64,000 nucleotides of DNA, taken from positions 60,423-124,422 of the forward strand of contig CAVWKS010000004.1 in assembly GCA_963755635.1 (NCBI GenBank). The letters run 5' to 3'. Below the pieces are notes generated by a model that was not told the origin of the DNA, did not search any database, and was given only the letters and a program-made list of their open reading frames with translations. This DNA is from AC-32 sp963755635 (GTDB taxonomy: Bacteria > Actinomycetota > Thermoleophilia > Gaiellales > Gaiellaceae). A program made the translations under genes and the position numbers. Positions 16,575 through 25,098 of the stretch are shown in pieces. Within the stretch, counting starts at the first letter, position 1, and every line of letters starts with the position of its first letter.

Positions 16575-17234
16575 ATGAGAGCGCTCGTGACCGGCGGCAC
16601 CGGCCGCGTCGGCGCGGCCGTCGTCGCGCGGCTCGAACAGGAAGGCTGGTCGGTGAAGGCGGCCGGTCGCGCCGACGGCGACCTCGCCCACGCCGGGCAA
16701 GCCCGCGAGCTCGTGGAGCACGCGGTCGCCGAGCTCGGCGGGCTCGACCTGCTCGTCTACGCCGCCGGAGAGGGCTTCGGCGCGAAGCCGTTCGAGGAGC
16801 TGACCGAGGCCGACTGGGACGCCGCCTTCGGCGCCACGGCGAAAGGCAGCTTCTTCGTCACCCAGGCCGCCGCGCCGCACCTGCGTGAGTCGCGCGGCTG
16901 CGTCGTGATGATCGAGGACGTCGCCGCCTACCAGCCGTGGCCGTCGTTCGCGGCCCATTGCGCGGCGAAGGCAGCGCAGGCGATGCTGACCCGGGTCCTC
17001 GCGCGCGCGCTCGCGCCCGAGGTGCGCGTCTGCGGCGTCGCGCCGGGACCGGTCGCGGTCGAGCCGGGCCAGGAGGAACGACGCGCCGCCGAGACGCTGC
17101 TCGGCCGGGTCGGCTCGCCCGACGACGTCGCGGCTGCGGTCGTCTACCTCGCAGGAGCAGACTTCGTGACCGGCGCAACGCTGGTCGTCGACGGCGGCCG
17201 CCTTCTCCAATCCGGTCCGACCCGAAAACCGTAA
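16575..17234 (+). CDS. SDR family oxidoreductase, catalytic Tyr replaced
   Basis: A 219-residue short-chain dehydrogenase/reductase. The nucleotide motif TGGTGRVG is at residues 6-13, LVYAAG takes the NNAG position, and the C-terminal GATLVVDGG is standard. In the active site the YxxxK motif reads HCAAK, with Tyr replaced by His while Lys is kept. It may be inactive, or use an altered mechanism. The fold resembles FabG/pteridine-reductase-type SDRs. An ECF sigma gene follows a few bases downstream. Confidence 0.82.
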   Translation: MRALVTGGTGRVGAAVVARLEQEGWSVKAAGRADGDLAHAGQARELVEHAVAELGGLDLLVYAAGEGFGAKPFEELTEADWDAAFGATAKGSFFVTQAAAPHLRESRGCVVMIEDVAAYQPWPSFAAHCAAKAAQAMLTRVLARALAPEVRVCGVAPGPVAVEPGQEERRAAETLLGRVGSPDDVAAAVVYLAGADFVTGATLVVDGGRLLQSGPTRKP

Positions 17235-17300
17235 GAACAGGTGATGGAGCTCGCGCTCGACTCCCCTCGGCGCTTGCCCGCCAAGCCTCGCTCCGCAACG

Positions 17301-17855
17301 ATGAAGCCCTTGTCTGCGAATGAGGCCAGCGACGGCGAGCTGATCCGGCGCACCGGAGACGGTGACCAGAGTGCTTTCGAGGTGCTCTACCGCCGCTACT
17401 CGCGTCCGGTTTTCGGGCTCGCGCTGCGACGGCTCGGCGACCGCGGCCGTGCCGAGGATGCGGTTCAGGAGACGTTCGCGTCGGTCTGGCGGGCGGCCGG
17501 GACGTACAAGCCCGAACGCGGCCCGGGAGCACCCTGGCTCTACGCCGTCGCGCGCAACGCGATCGTCGACCGCAGCCGGATGCGAAACGAGCCCGCCGTC
17601 GAGCCGCCGGAACAGGTCTCCGACGAGCCGGCTCCGCCCGATTACGCCGAGGCCGGCTGGACGACGTGGCGCCTGCACCGCGCGCTCGAAGAGCTTTCGC
17701 CGAACGAGCGAATCGTGATCGAGCTCGCCTACTGGAGCGGCCTCTCGCAGTCGGAGGTCGCCGACTACCTAGGAATCCCGCTGGGGACCGTGAAAACACG
17801 CACACGCGCGGCGCTCGCGCGGCTGGCAGATGTGCTCGAAGAGGAGCTTGGATGA
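17301..17855 (+). CDS. ECF (sigma-70 family) sigma factor
   Basis: About 184 residues with region 2 (AFEVLYRRYSRPVFGLALRR, then AEDAVQETFASVWR) and region 4 (ELSPNERIVIELAYWSGLSQ and LGIPLGTVKTRTRAALARL). ECF factors redirect RNA polymerase in response to envelope or other stress. I chose ATG 17301 because it gives a normal short N-terminus; GTG 17241 or ATG 17244 in the same frame are alternatives. The stop overlaps the next start as ATGA, tying it to its anti-sigma factor. Confidence 0.88.
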   Translation: MKPLSANEASDGELIRRTGDGDQSAFEVLYRRYSRPVFGLALRRLGDRGRAEDAVQETFASVWRAAGTYKPERGPGAPWLYAVARNAIVDRSRMRNEPAVEPPEQVSDEPAPPDYAEAGWTTWRLHRALEELSPNERIVIELAYWSGLSQSEVADYLGIPLGTVKTRTRAALARLADVLEEELG

Positions 17856-18454
17856 CCGATACCCCTGATTTCCGCGATCTGGTCGGCGACGACCTGACGC
17901 CCGAGGAGCGAGAGCGGCTCGAGCGCGTGCACGACCTGCTCGTCGAGGCCGGCCCGCCGCCGGAGCTGCCGCCCGCGCTGCTCGAGCCCTCCCGGCAATT
18001 CGACGCGCCGGTCGTCCAGCTGCCGCGCCGCCGGATCGGCGCGATGATCGCGATCGCGGCTGCGCTGGCGCTCGCCGCCTTCCTCGGGGGCTTCATCGCC
18101 GGAAAGCAGCAGGGCGACAAGTTCAGCGTCTTCCAGAGCGAGCCGATGCACGGCGTCGGCGCCGGGCGCGCCGCTTCGGGAACGCTCGACGTCGGCAACC
18201 TCGACAGCGAGGGCAACTGGCCCCTGCAGCTCGTCGTCCACCACCTGCCTGCCCCGCCGAAGAACGCCTACTACGAGATGTTCCTGACACGGCACGGGAA
18301 GATCGCCGCCACCTGCGGCACCTTCGTCGTCAGCGGCGCGAGCGCGACCGTGCGGCTGAACGCGCCTTACGACCTGAGGCGCTTCAGCGGCTGGGTGGTG
18401 ACGATGGAACGGCCGGGCAGCCCGGCCCACGAAGTGATGCTCACCACCGCCTAG
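17852..18454 (+). CDS. Anti-sigma factor, membrane-anchored (RskA-like)
   Basis: A 200-residue protein translationally coupled to the ECF sigma gene. An acidic cytoplasmic N-terminus (about 1-55) is followed by one membrane helix (IGAMIAIAAALALAAFLGGFIAG) and an extracellular domain with the anti-sigma-K-like phrase GNWPLQLVVHHLPAPPKNAYYEMFL. No HxxxCxxC zinc motif is seen, so it is of the zinc-less RskA kind. Predicted role: hold the sigma factor at the membrane until a signal triggers release. Confidence 0.82.
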   Translation: MTDTPDFRDLVGDDLTPEERERLERVHDLLVEAGPPPELPPALLEPSRQFDAPVVQLPRRRIGAMIAIAAALALAAFLGGFIAGKQQGDKFSVFQSEPMHGVGAGRAASGTLDVGNLDSEGNWPLQLVVHHLPAPPKNAYYEMFLTRHGKIAATCGTFVVSGASATVRLNAPYDLRRFSGWVVTMERPGSPAHEVMLTTA

Positions 18455-19158
18455 GGCGCGACGCGCCCGTTCGCGACGAAGGCCGCGTGCGTGACGGGCA
18501 TCAGCTGCTCGAGGAAGCGCTCGCACGCCTCGGCGTAGCGGCGGATCTCGCGTTGCGCCGTCTCTGCGTTGCGCAGTGAGATGAAGTTCATCAGCGAGCG
18601 CGCGTTGATCGTCCAGTAGAACTCGGTGTAGGCGCCCACCGGCAGTGCGCAGCGCGCCAGCTCGCGCGCGACCCCGAGCTCGACGAGCTCCTCGTACGCG
18701 AGGTACGCCGTCTCGTACACCGCCTGCAGCTTCTCTCTCGTCGCCTCGGCGACTTCGTCCGGGACAGGTTCGAATGAGTACGCGCCGGGCTTGCCGACCT
18801 GGCTGCGTACGTCCTCCGCGGCGGGGACGTAGAAGTCGTCGGTCGCCTTCGCGTAGCGGAGGCTGAACTCGTTGAACGAGCCGACCCGGTGGCGCATCCA
18901 TTCGCGCGCGACGAAGATCGGGCAGCGGATGTGGTAGCGGAACGAGTTGTGCTCGAAGGGCGTGCCGTGCCGGTCGCGCATCAGGAAGCGAATCAGGCCT
19001 TCGTCCGACTCGTCCATCTCCTCCTTGCGGCGGGCGAAGCTGACACGGGCGCCGTTCACCACCGAGAGGTCATCCGCCATCGCGTCGTCGAGCCGCACGA
19101 AGCCGTGGTCGAGGACGCGGATCGTGTTGTCGGGTATCACTTCGGCCGTGACCGCCAC
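18451..19158 (-). CDS. thyX: Flavin-dependent thymidylate synthase ThyX
   Basis: A protein of about 235 residues with the ThyX motif RHRVGSFNEFSLRY, matching RHRxxSxNExSxRY. It makes dTMP from dUMP using FAD, NADPH and methylenetetrahydrofolate. VLDHGFVRLDDAMADDLSVV is the usual N-terminal block. Two GTG starts fit: 19158 (used here, directly before the conserved block) and 19191. The stop overlaps the anti-sigma stop in CTAG. Confidence 0.93.
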   Translation of the reverse strand: MAVTAEVIPDNTIRVLDHGFVRLDDAMADDLSVVNGARVSFARRKEEMDESDEGLIRFLMRDRHGTPFEHNSFRYHIRCPIFVAREWMRHRVGSFNEFSLRYAKATDDFYVPAAEDVRSQVGKPGAYSFEPVPDEVAEATREKLQAVYETAYLAYEELVELGVARELARCALPVGAYTEFYWTINARSLMNFISLRNAETAQREIRRYAEACERFLEQLMPVTHAAFVANGRVAP

Positions 19159-19177
19159 GCCGGCGAGTGTAGCGGGG

Positions 19178-19822
19178 CTGTATGTCGGCACCTCCGGCTG
19201 GTCCTACCCCTCCTGGAAGCCCGGTTTCTACCCGCCCGGGACGAAGCCGGCGGACTTCCTCGGCTTCTACGCCCAGCGCTTCCGGTCGGTCGAGCTCAAC
19301 ACCACGGGCTACCGCCTGCCCGCCGAGGAGCAGTTCTCTCGCTGGGCGGCCCAGGTGCCGACAGGGTTCCAGTTCGCGCCGAAGATGAACGGTCATCGAC
19401 GCATCGACGCCGCGACGTACGCACAGCGGGTCGGGCTCCTTGGCGACCGTCTCGGGCCGATCCGCGTGCTCGTCGGCTCCGCGCTCGACCAGGGGCTGCT
19501 CACGCTCCTACTCGGGTCTTTCGACCCGGAGGTGCTCCTCGCGTTCGACTTCCGGCACGGCTCGTGGGACGGCCTCGATATGAAGCTGCCTGAGAACGCC
19601 GTCCGCGTGAACGCGCTCGAAGAGGACGCGCCTTTCCGCTACCTGCGCCTGCGCGAGCCGCCGTACGACGAGGCCGCCCTCGCCGGCTGGGCGGAGCGGT
19701 TACGGCCGCTGCTCGGCGAGGGCGTGCGCGTCTACTGCTACTTCAAGCACGAGGACGAGCCGACCGGCCCGGCCTACGCTGAGCGACTAGGTCAGTTGCT
19801 GACCTCGTCGATGACCTCGTAG
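19178..19822 (+). CDS. DUF72 (YecE-like) family protein
   Basis: About 214 residues starting YVGTSGWSYPSWKPGFYPP, the hallmark of DUF72, with the TIM-barrel-like phrases FRSVELNTTGYRLP, FQFAPKMN and VYCYFKHED. The biochemical role of DUF72 is unknown. The natural start is ambiguous: a CTG at 19178 gives the typical N-terminus, and GTG 19148 adds ten residues and would overlap thyX. The 3' end overlaps the next, convergent gene by 31 bp. Confidence 0.85.
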   Translation: MYVGTSGWSYPSWKPGFYPPGTKPADFLGFYAQRFRSVELNTTGYRLPAEEQFSRWAAQVPTGFQFAPKMNGHRRIDAATYAQRVGLLGDRLGPIRVLVGSALDQGLLTLLLGSFDPEVLLAFDFRHGSWDGLDMKLPENAVRVNALEEDAPFRYLRLREPPYDEAALAGWAERLRPLLGEGVRVYCYFKHEDEPTGPAYAERLGQLLTSSMTS

Positions 19823-20094
19823 ACGGCGTCGGTGCCGACGGACTCGACGTACGGCGCCATCGCCTGGGTGCGCTCCTCCTGTGCCTGGCGCATCTCATCC
19901 GAGCCCATCTGGCTGATGTCGTCCATCTCGACCATCCCAAAGGCGACGATCTCGTCGGGGTCTTTCAGGTTCCTGCACACGTAGGCGTGCGCTCCCTCGG
20001 GGAAGTCCGAGCGGTCTCCCTCCCACGCCTTGCGCCAGTCGTCGTAGCTGCCGGGCTTGAGCTTGCGCACGGTCAGCGCCACGTACTTCGCCAT
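19792..20094 (-). CDS. Hypothetical protein, probable dimeric ferredoxin-like (ABM) fold
   Basis: A 100-residue protein beginning KYVALTVRKLKPGSYDDWRKAW, with a middle block AHAYVCRNLKDPDEIVAFGMVEM and a helix rich in Gln/Glu/Met. This strand-helix-strand pattern resembles antibiotic-biosynthesis-monooxygenase-like or NIPSNAP-like small proteins. No catalytic residue is identifiable. It is separated by 11 bp from the aminotransferase gene upstream on the same strand, suggesting co-transcription. Confidence 0.65.
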   Translation of the reverse strand: MAKYVALTVRKLKPGSYDDWRKAWEGDRSDFPEGAHAYVCRNLKDPDEIVAFGMVEMDDISQMGSDEMRQAQEERTQAMAPYVESVGTDAVYEVIDEVSN

Positions 20095-20105
20095 GCCGGT
20101 CCCTC

Positions 20106-21275
20106 CTAGGTCGGGGTCCCGGCGATCCTACTGTGTCCCGCTCCCGGCGCCGTCGAGCCTACGCCGCTGGCGAGCTCGACGATCTGCTCGACCGCGAAGC
20201 GGAGCTCGTCGTCCGAGTTGTAGAAGTGCGGGCCGAGCCGCAGGCCGACCTCGGGCCGGCTGTCGCAGATGATTCCGCGGGCGCCGAGCTCGGCATTGAT
20301 CGCGTCGGGCTCCGGCACGCGGACGACGACGGTGCCGGCTCGTCGCGCCGGGTCGCGGGGGCCGACGACCTCGAGCCCAGCGTCGTCGAGCAGCTCCGTC
20401 AGCAGCGCCGTCTGCTCGACGGAGCGCGCGCGGATCCGCTCGACGCCGACCTCCTCGACCACGTCGTAGCCGGCCGTCGCCGCGTAGAGAGCGGGGACGT
20501 TCGGCGTCCCCGTGAGGAAGCGCCAGGCGCCGGCGGCGTAATCCTGCTCCGGCTCGAAGGCGAAGGGCCGCGCGTGTGCCTGCCAGCCGGTGAGCGCGGG
20601 CTCGAGCGTCTCCGCCAGGTCGGGCCGCACGTAGAGCCAGGCCGCGCCCGGGCCGCCGCAGAGCCACTTGACGGACCCGCCGACCGCGAAGTCGACCCCG
20701 AGCGCCGTCACGTCCAGCGGCACGGTGCCGACTGACTGGTACGCGTCGAGCACGACGAGCGCCCCGGCCTCGTGGGCCCGCGCGACGATTGCCTCGATGT
20801 CCTGGATCTCGCCCGTGCGAAAGAGGACGTGCGTCACCGGCACGAGCAGCGTCCGTTCGTCGATCGCCTCGACGACGCCCTGGTCGTCCGGCGCGACCAC
20901 GACCTCCGCACCGCGGGCCGCCTGGTAGAGGTAGCGCACCGAGGGGAAATTGCCCTCCTCGTAGACGACCCGGCGACGCTCGCCCTCGAAGCCGAAGCAA
21001 GAGACCACGACCGCCTCGGCGAGCGTCACGTTCTGGTGCATCGACACGCTTCCGGCCGGCGCGCCGATCAGCCGTGCAATCTGGTCGCCGACGGTCACCG
21101 GCAGGTCCCACCAGCCTTCCTCCCAGGCGCGCACGCCTCGCGTCCGCCACGAGCGCGCGTACTCGAGCAAGCGCTCCTCGGCGGCGGAGGGCATCGCGCC
21201 GAGCGAGTGGCTGACCAGGTACGTCGTCTCCGCGAGGATCGGGAAGCGGTCGCGATAGACCAGGAGCTCGCTCAC
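20106..21275 (-). CDS. Class V aminotransferase family (kynureninase-like), PLP-dependent
   Basis: A 389-residue fold-type I PLP enzyme. The PLP lysine is in GGSVKWLCGGPG, preceded by the Asp contact in VVLDAYQSVGTVPLD. YRDRFPILAETTYLVSHSLG at the N-terminus and WQAHARPFAFEPEQDYAAGAWRF are typical of kynureninase-like class V enzymes. True kynureninase activity is not certain, since no other tryptophan-catabolic gene is nearby. The C-terminal tail (SGVGSTAPGAGHS) is encoded by an internally deleted copy of the dispersed repeat. Confidence 0.85.
   Translation of the reverse strand: MSELLVYRDRFPILAETTYLVSHSLGAMPSAAEERLLEYARSWRTRGVRAWEEGWWDLPVTVGDQIARLIGAPAGSVSMHQNVTLAEAVVVSCFGFEGERRRVVYEEGNFPSVRYLYQAARGAEVVVAPDDQGVVEAIDERTLLVPVTHVLFRTGEIQDIEAIVARAHEAGALVVLDAYQSVGTVPLDVTALGVDFAVGGSVKWLCGGPGAAWLYVRPDLAETLEPALTGWQAHARPFAFEPEQDYAAGAWRFLTGTPNVPALYAATAGYDVVEEVGVERIRARSVEQTALLTELLDDAGLEVVGPRDPARRAGTVVVRVPEPDAINAELGARGIICDSRPEVGLRLGPHFYNSDDELRFAVEQIVELASGVGSTAPGAGHSRIAGTPT
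20136..20164 (-). repeat. Dispersed hairpin repeat, copy 3 (internal deletion)
   Basis: Both ends of the 66-bp repeat are joined directly: GCGTAGGCTCGACGG is followed by the CCGGGAGCGGGA end, and the central hairpin portion is missing. It lies inside the 3' end of the aminotransferase gene, in that gene's orientation, as do the two longer copies with their host genes. Confidence 0.55.
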
Positions 21276-21523
21276 GGGTCGCGAGTATTCCTGATCCCTC
21301 GTTCGGGGGAAGTCCGGCCGGATCCCCTTTCAGGGTGATGGGCCGCGCCAGCCCCGCACCTAGGGTCAGACCGTTCTGAACTGTGGTCTGCGCGAGGACG
21401 CGGGAAGGGGAAGGTCGGTTGCGGGGAGGCAAGCAGGGATTCTGCGGCGAGTCCCGGGCTAGTGGGCTCTGGGGCTCGAAGCGGGGAGGTCAAGGGTCAG
21501 GCTCGGGCCGCAAGCGCGGCGCG
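21276..21523. promoter_or_regulatory. Divergent intergenic region with a dyad CAGACC...GGTCTG
   Basis: The gap between the aminotransferase and subtilase genes. It holds an extended dyad: CAGACC (21367-21372) and GGTCTG (21385-21390), enclosing GTTC-T-GAAC (21373-21381). It could be an operator or small hairpin for either divergent gene. A plus-strand frame is open across the rest of the region, but it has no coding character. Confidence 0.4.
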
Positions 21524-23134
21524 GTGCGGCGGGGATTCCCGTTGCTGCTGCTGCTCGCGCTGGCGGCTCCGCTCGCGGCCGGGGCGGGCCACAACGCGAA
21601 GCCCAAGAGCTACCTCGCGCCGTCGCTCGAACGCGCGTCGACCCAGACGCCGAACGCGAACGTGTCCGTGATCGTGCAGAGCGAATCGGGCGCAGACAGC
21701 GCAGCCTCGGAGCTCGGCCGCTACGGCACGGTCGACCAGCAGCTCGCGATCGTGGACGCTGCCGCGGGCGTGATTCCGGCGAGCGAGCTTCTGCAGCTTG
21801 CCGGCAATCCGGGCCTCGTGATCACCCCGAACACGCCCGTCGCGGTGGACGCCGGCCCCAAGGGCGACCCCCACAGTTCCGATCAGCCCTGGACCAAGGC
21901 TGTCGGCGTCGACCAGCTCTGGCCGCGCGTCTCCGGCCCCGCGCCGGCGATCGCATTCGTCGACTCGGGCATCGAGGCGAGCCGGCCCGATTTCGCCGGC
22001 CGCGTGCTCGCCGATGTGAATCTCAGCTCGCTCTCGGGGAACTCACCGGGCGATGGCTTCGGACACGGCACCCTCGTGGCGGGCCTCGCTGCGGGCGACG
22101 CCCCGAAGTACACGGGCGCCGCGCCGACGGCCGGAATCGTCTCGCTCGACGTGATGGACGACAACGGCATGGCGCAGACGAGCGACGTCATCCGCGCCGC
22201 GCAGTGGATCCTGCAGAACCGCGACCGCTACGACATCCGGGTCGCAAACTTCTCGCTCCACTCCACGACTCAGTCGAGCTTCCGCTGGGATCCGCTGGAC
22301 AGGGCGCTCGAGCGGCTCTGGTTCTCCGGCGTCGTCGTCGTGGCGGCCTCCGGCAACGAGGGCAACGGCGACAAGCCGGTGCCGATGGCCTACGCGCCCG
22401 CGAACGATCCGTTCGTGGTCACAGTCGGTGCGCTAGACGTGCACCACAACGGGGATCCGAAGCATGCCACCGTTCCCAAGTGGTCTTCGTGGGGCTACAC
22501 CTACGACGGCTTCGCGAAGCCGGAGCTGAGCGCTCCCGGTCGCTCGATTACCGGGCCGGTGGCCACGGGCTCCACGCTCGCCACCGCGCGCGAGTTGAGG
22601 GGGCACGTGCACAACACGCCTACCGGCCCCTACGCGACGCTCTCCGGCACCTCGCTCTCGACCCCGATCGTCTCCGGGATCGCAGCCGACCTGCTCGCGC
22701 TCAACCCGTCGCTCACGCCCGACGAGGTGAAGGGCGCGCTGATGCTCGGCGCCCAGCCGCTGCGAGAGGTGCGCACGTTCGCGGCCGGAGTCGGGGAGGT
22801 CTCTGCTCCGGACGCCGCGGCTGCCGCGATGAGCTCGACGCCGAACCCGAACCTCGCGCTGGACATGTTCCTCGTCACCGACCCTGTGACCGGGGAGATC
22901 TCGTTCGACGGCGAGGGCTGGAAAGCCGCGATCGCCGAGTCGCCCGCCTGGGACTCGGTCTCGTGGCGCGACGGCTGGACCAGCGCGCTCTGGTCGGTGG
23001 TCTCGTGGGCCAACGTTTCGTGGTCGGACGTGTCCTGGTCGGACGTCTCCTGGAGCGACGTGTCCTGGAGCGACGTGTCCTGGAGCGACGTGTCCTGGAG
23101 CGACCTGGTCGGCGTCTACGCCGACACGGACTAG
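21524..23134 (+). CDS. S8 family serine peptidase (subtilase), secreted, with VSWSD repeats
   Basis: About 536 residues. A signal peptide (GFPLLLLLALAAPLAAGAG) precedes a propeptide-like region and the catalytic domain. The triad is visible: Asp in AIAFVDSGIEASRPDF, His in GDGFGHGTLVAGLAAG, and Ser in GTSLSTPIVSGIAADLLALNP; the oxyanion Asn is in ASGNEGNGD. The C-terminus carries six near-exact VSWSD units, probably a surface or sorting/adhesive tail. GTG 21524 is the best start before the signal peptide; the frame is open further upstream to 21383. Confidence 0.87.
   Translation: MRRGFPLLLLLALAAPLAAGAGHNAKPKSYLAPSLERASTQTPNANVSVIVQSESGADSAASELGRYGTVDQQLAIVDAAAGVIPASELLQLAGNPGLVITPNTPVAVDAGPKGDPHSSDQPWTKAVGVDQLWPRVSGPAPAIAFVDSGIEASRPDFAGRVLADVNLSSLSGNSPGDGFGHGTLVAGLAAGDAPKYTGAAPTAGIVSLDVMDDNGMAQTSDVIRAAQWILQNRDRYDIRVANFSLHSTTQSSFRWDPLDRALERLWFSGVVVVAASGNEGNGDKPVPMAYAPANDPFVVTVGALDVHHNGDPKHATVPKWSSWGYTYDGFAKPELSAPGRSITGPVATGSTLATARELRGHVHNTPTGPYATLSGTSLSTPIVSGIAADLLALNPSLTPDEVKGALMLGAQPLREVRTFAAGVGEVSAPDAAAAAMSSTPNPNLALDMFLVTDPVTGEISFDGEGWKAAIAESPAWDSVSWRDGWTSALWSVVSWANVSWSDVSWSDVSWSDVSWSDVSWSDVSWSDLVGVYADTD
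23015..23104 (+). repeat. Six 15-bp tandem repeats encoding VSWSD
   Basis: Six consecutive units of GTGTCCTGGAGCGAC or close variants; the last three are identical. A degenerate unit (VSWAN) precedes them at 23000-23014. They encode the C-terminal tail of the subtilase, and slippage could change the unit number. Confidence 0.9.
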
Positions 23135-24162
23135 AAGACCTTCTTCAGCAGGCCAAGCGCCTGCTGGTCCCAGGGCACGCGGTGCGTGACCCCGGCGGCG
23201 CGCAGCTCCTCACGGTGGGCGAGGTACCAGTCGTACGTCTCGCAGAGCGCCTGCTCGTTCGAGAGGCGCGGCTTGTAGCCGAGCAGCCGCTGCGCCTTTG
23301 AGATGTCGACGTACGAGTCGCGGTGCGCGGTGCGGTAGTGCCACTCGGCGAGCGGTGAGAGCCGCGCGAGCTCGAGCGCGCGGAGGCCGAGCTCGGCCGG
23401 GCGCGCCGGGAACGGCTGCAGCCGGCTACCCGAGCCGGCATGGGCGATCAGGCCCTCGAGATCGGAGCGGACGGTGCCGAACTCGGCCGCGCCGACATTG
23501 AAGGTCTCGCCGGCGACGTCTGCTGAGGCGGCGCTGACGGTCGCGTCGACGAGGTCCTCGACCGCCAGCAGCTGGTAGCGGTTCGAGCCGTCGCCGAGGA
23601 TCGGGATCCGGCGGCCTTCGCGGATCCAGTCGAAGAGGATCTCGAAGACGCCGAGCCGCTCGGGCCCGATGAAGGTCTTCGGCCGGATCACGACCACGTC
23701 GAGCCCGCGACGGCCGACCCGGCGCGCGACCCGCTCGGCCTCGATCTTCGACTCGCCGTAGTCGCCGACGCCGACGAGCGGCGCGTCCTCGCGGAGCGGA
23801 TGGTGCTTCGGGACGCCGTAGACCGCGGTCGACGAGATCAGGATCGCCCGGCCGACGCCCGCCTCGAGCGCCGCGACGAGCGTGACGGCCGCGCCTTCGA
23901 CGTTGACCGACCGGATCGACTCGCGCGACGCCTGAATCGGCAGGGCTGCCGCAGCGTGGACGAGGACGTCCGCGCCCTCGGCGAGCCGTGCGGCCGCCGA
24001 CGGGTCGCGCACGTCGCCGCGCAGCTCCTCGACCTCGCGCTCGAGCTCCGCGTCGTCGAGCGGCGCGAGGTCCAGCGTCCGCACCTCGTGCCCGTCGGCT
24101 AGCAGGCGTCGCGCCAGGTGAAGGCCGAGAAAGCCCGCGCCGCCGGAGATCGCCCATCGCAT
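23131..24162 (-). CDS. NAD-dependent epimerase/dehydratase family protein
   Basis: A 343-residue extended SDR. The nucleotide motif GGAGFLGLHLARRL is at residues 7-20, the catalytic pair is in YGESKIEAE (YxxxK) with upstream SSTAVYG, and RPKTFIGPERLG follows. The pattern is that of UDP-sugar 4-epimerases and dehydratases; exact substrate unknown. ATG 24162 gives the normal N-terminus. It overlaps the convergent subtilase stop by 4 bp. Confidence 0.87.
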   Translation of the reverse strand: MRWAISGGAGFLGLHLARRLLADGHEVRTLDLAPLDDAELEREVEELRGDVRDPSAAARLAEGADVLVHAAAALPIQASRESIRSVNVEGAAVTLVAALEAGVGRAILISSTAVYGVPKHHPLREDAPLVGVGDYGESKIEAERVARRVGRRGLDVVVIRPKTFIGPERLGVFEILFDWIREGRRIPILGDGSNRYQLLAVEDLVDATVSAASADVAGETFNVGAAEFGTVRSDLEGLIAHAGSGSRLQPFPARPAELGLRALELARLSPLAEWHYRTAHRDSYVDISKAQRLLGYKPRLSNEQALCETYDWYLAHREELRAAGVTHRVPWDQQALGLLKKVF

Positions 24163-24201
24163 TGGAGGAATCCTTGCTGATCGCGCGAACCCGGACCGCT
24201 C

Positions 24202-25098
24202 GTGACTGGCAGACTCCTCGCACTCGGCGCGGCGTCTTTCACGGCGCTCTCGCTGGCGGCGGCCGCGCACAGCGCCAACCCGCAGATCGCGGGCCTCCAG
24301 GTCGCTCTGCGCGCCTACGGCCTCTACACCGGCCCGATCGATGCGATCGCCGGGCCCGGCACCGTCCGTGCGACGAGGGCGTTCCAGCGCCGCGCCGGGC
24401 TGTTCGCCTCCGGCCGGGCCGGCACGAAGACCCGTCTCGCGCTCGGGCCGCTCGGCCAGCCGCTGTTCGGCCGGCGGACACTGCGCGTCGGCCGCTTCGG
24501 CTGGGACGTCTCCGTGCTCCAGTTCCTGCTGGCCCGCCGCGGCCTGCTCGTCCCCGTCGACGGCTACTTCGACGCGGCCACCGGGCGCGCCCTGCGGCGC
24601 TACCAGCGCTCGCGCCGGCTGCAGGTGGACGGAGTCGCGGGGCCGCAGACGCTGCGCGCGCTCGCGCGAGGCCGGGCCGAGCTGTCGATCGGCAGGGCGC
24701 GCCCCGCTCCCAGCGGCGTGCGCGGGCTGCTCCAGCACTGGGCCGCCGTCTACGGGGTCGACCCGCGTCTGGTGCGCGCGCTCGCGTGGATGGAGTCCGG
24801 CTACCAGCCGAAGCTCGTCTCCCCGGCGGGTGCGCGCGGGGTCATGCAGGTGCTGCCGAGCACGAAGAAGTACGTCGAGACGGTGCTGCTGCGGCGGCGC
24901 GTGCCCTGGACGGTGTCCGGTGGGATCCGCGTCGGGGTCGTCTACCTGCATGAGCTCTTGCGGGAGTTCCACGGGAACCGGTCGCTCGCGCTCGCGGCCT
25001 GGTACCAGGGGCCGGCGTCGGTGCGGCGAAGCGGCGTGCTGCCCGGCACGCGCCTCTTCGTCGGCGACGTGCTCGCGCTACGGCGCCGGGGCGTGTAG
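24202..25098 (+). CDS. Lytic transglycosylase with two peptidoglycan-binding domains
   Basis: A 298-residue exported protein. The signal peptide is about residues 1-24. Two PG_binding_1 modules follow (GLQVALRAYGLYTGPIDAIAG and VLQFLLARRGLLVPVDGYFD), then an SLT domain with the catalytic Glu in ALAWMESGYQPKLVSPAGARG and GVMQVLPST. It would cleave glycan strands in the cell wall. The C-terminus, ALAAWYQGPASVRR, is characteristic. GTG start at 24202. It overlaps convergent copCD by 21 bp. Confidence 0.9.
   Translation: MTGRLLALGAASFTALSLAAAAHSANPQIAGLQVALRAYGLYTGPIDAIAGPGTVRATRAFQRRAGLFASGRAGTKTRLALGPLGQPLFGRRTLRVGRFGWDVSVLQFLLARRGLLVPVDGYFDAATGRALRRYQRSRRLQVDGVAGPQTLRALARGRAELSIGRARPAPSGVRGLLQHWAAVYGVDPRLVRALAWMESGYQPKLVSPAGARGVMQVLPSTKKYVETVLLRRRVPWTVSGGIRVGVVYLHELLREFHGNRSLALAAWYQGPASVRRSGVLPGTRLFVGDVLALRRRGV

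Noticed and set aside
23015..23104. The 15-bp repeats as a CRISPR array or iterons
   Set aside because: The units are contiguous without spacers and in frame as VSWSD codons of the subtilase.
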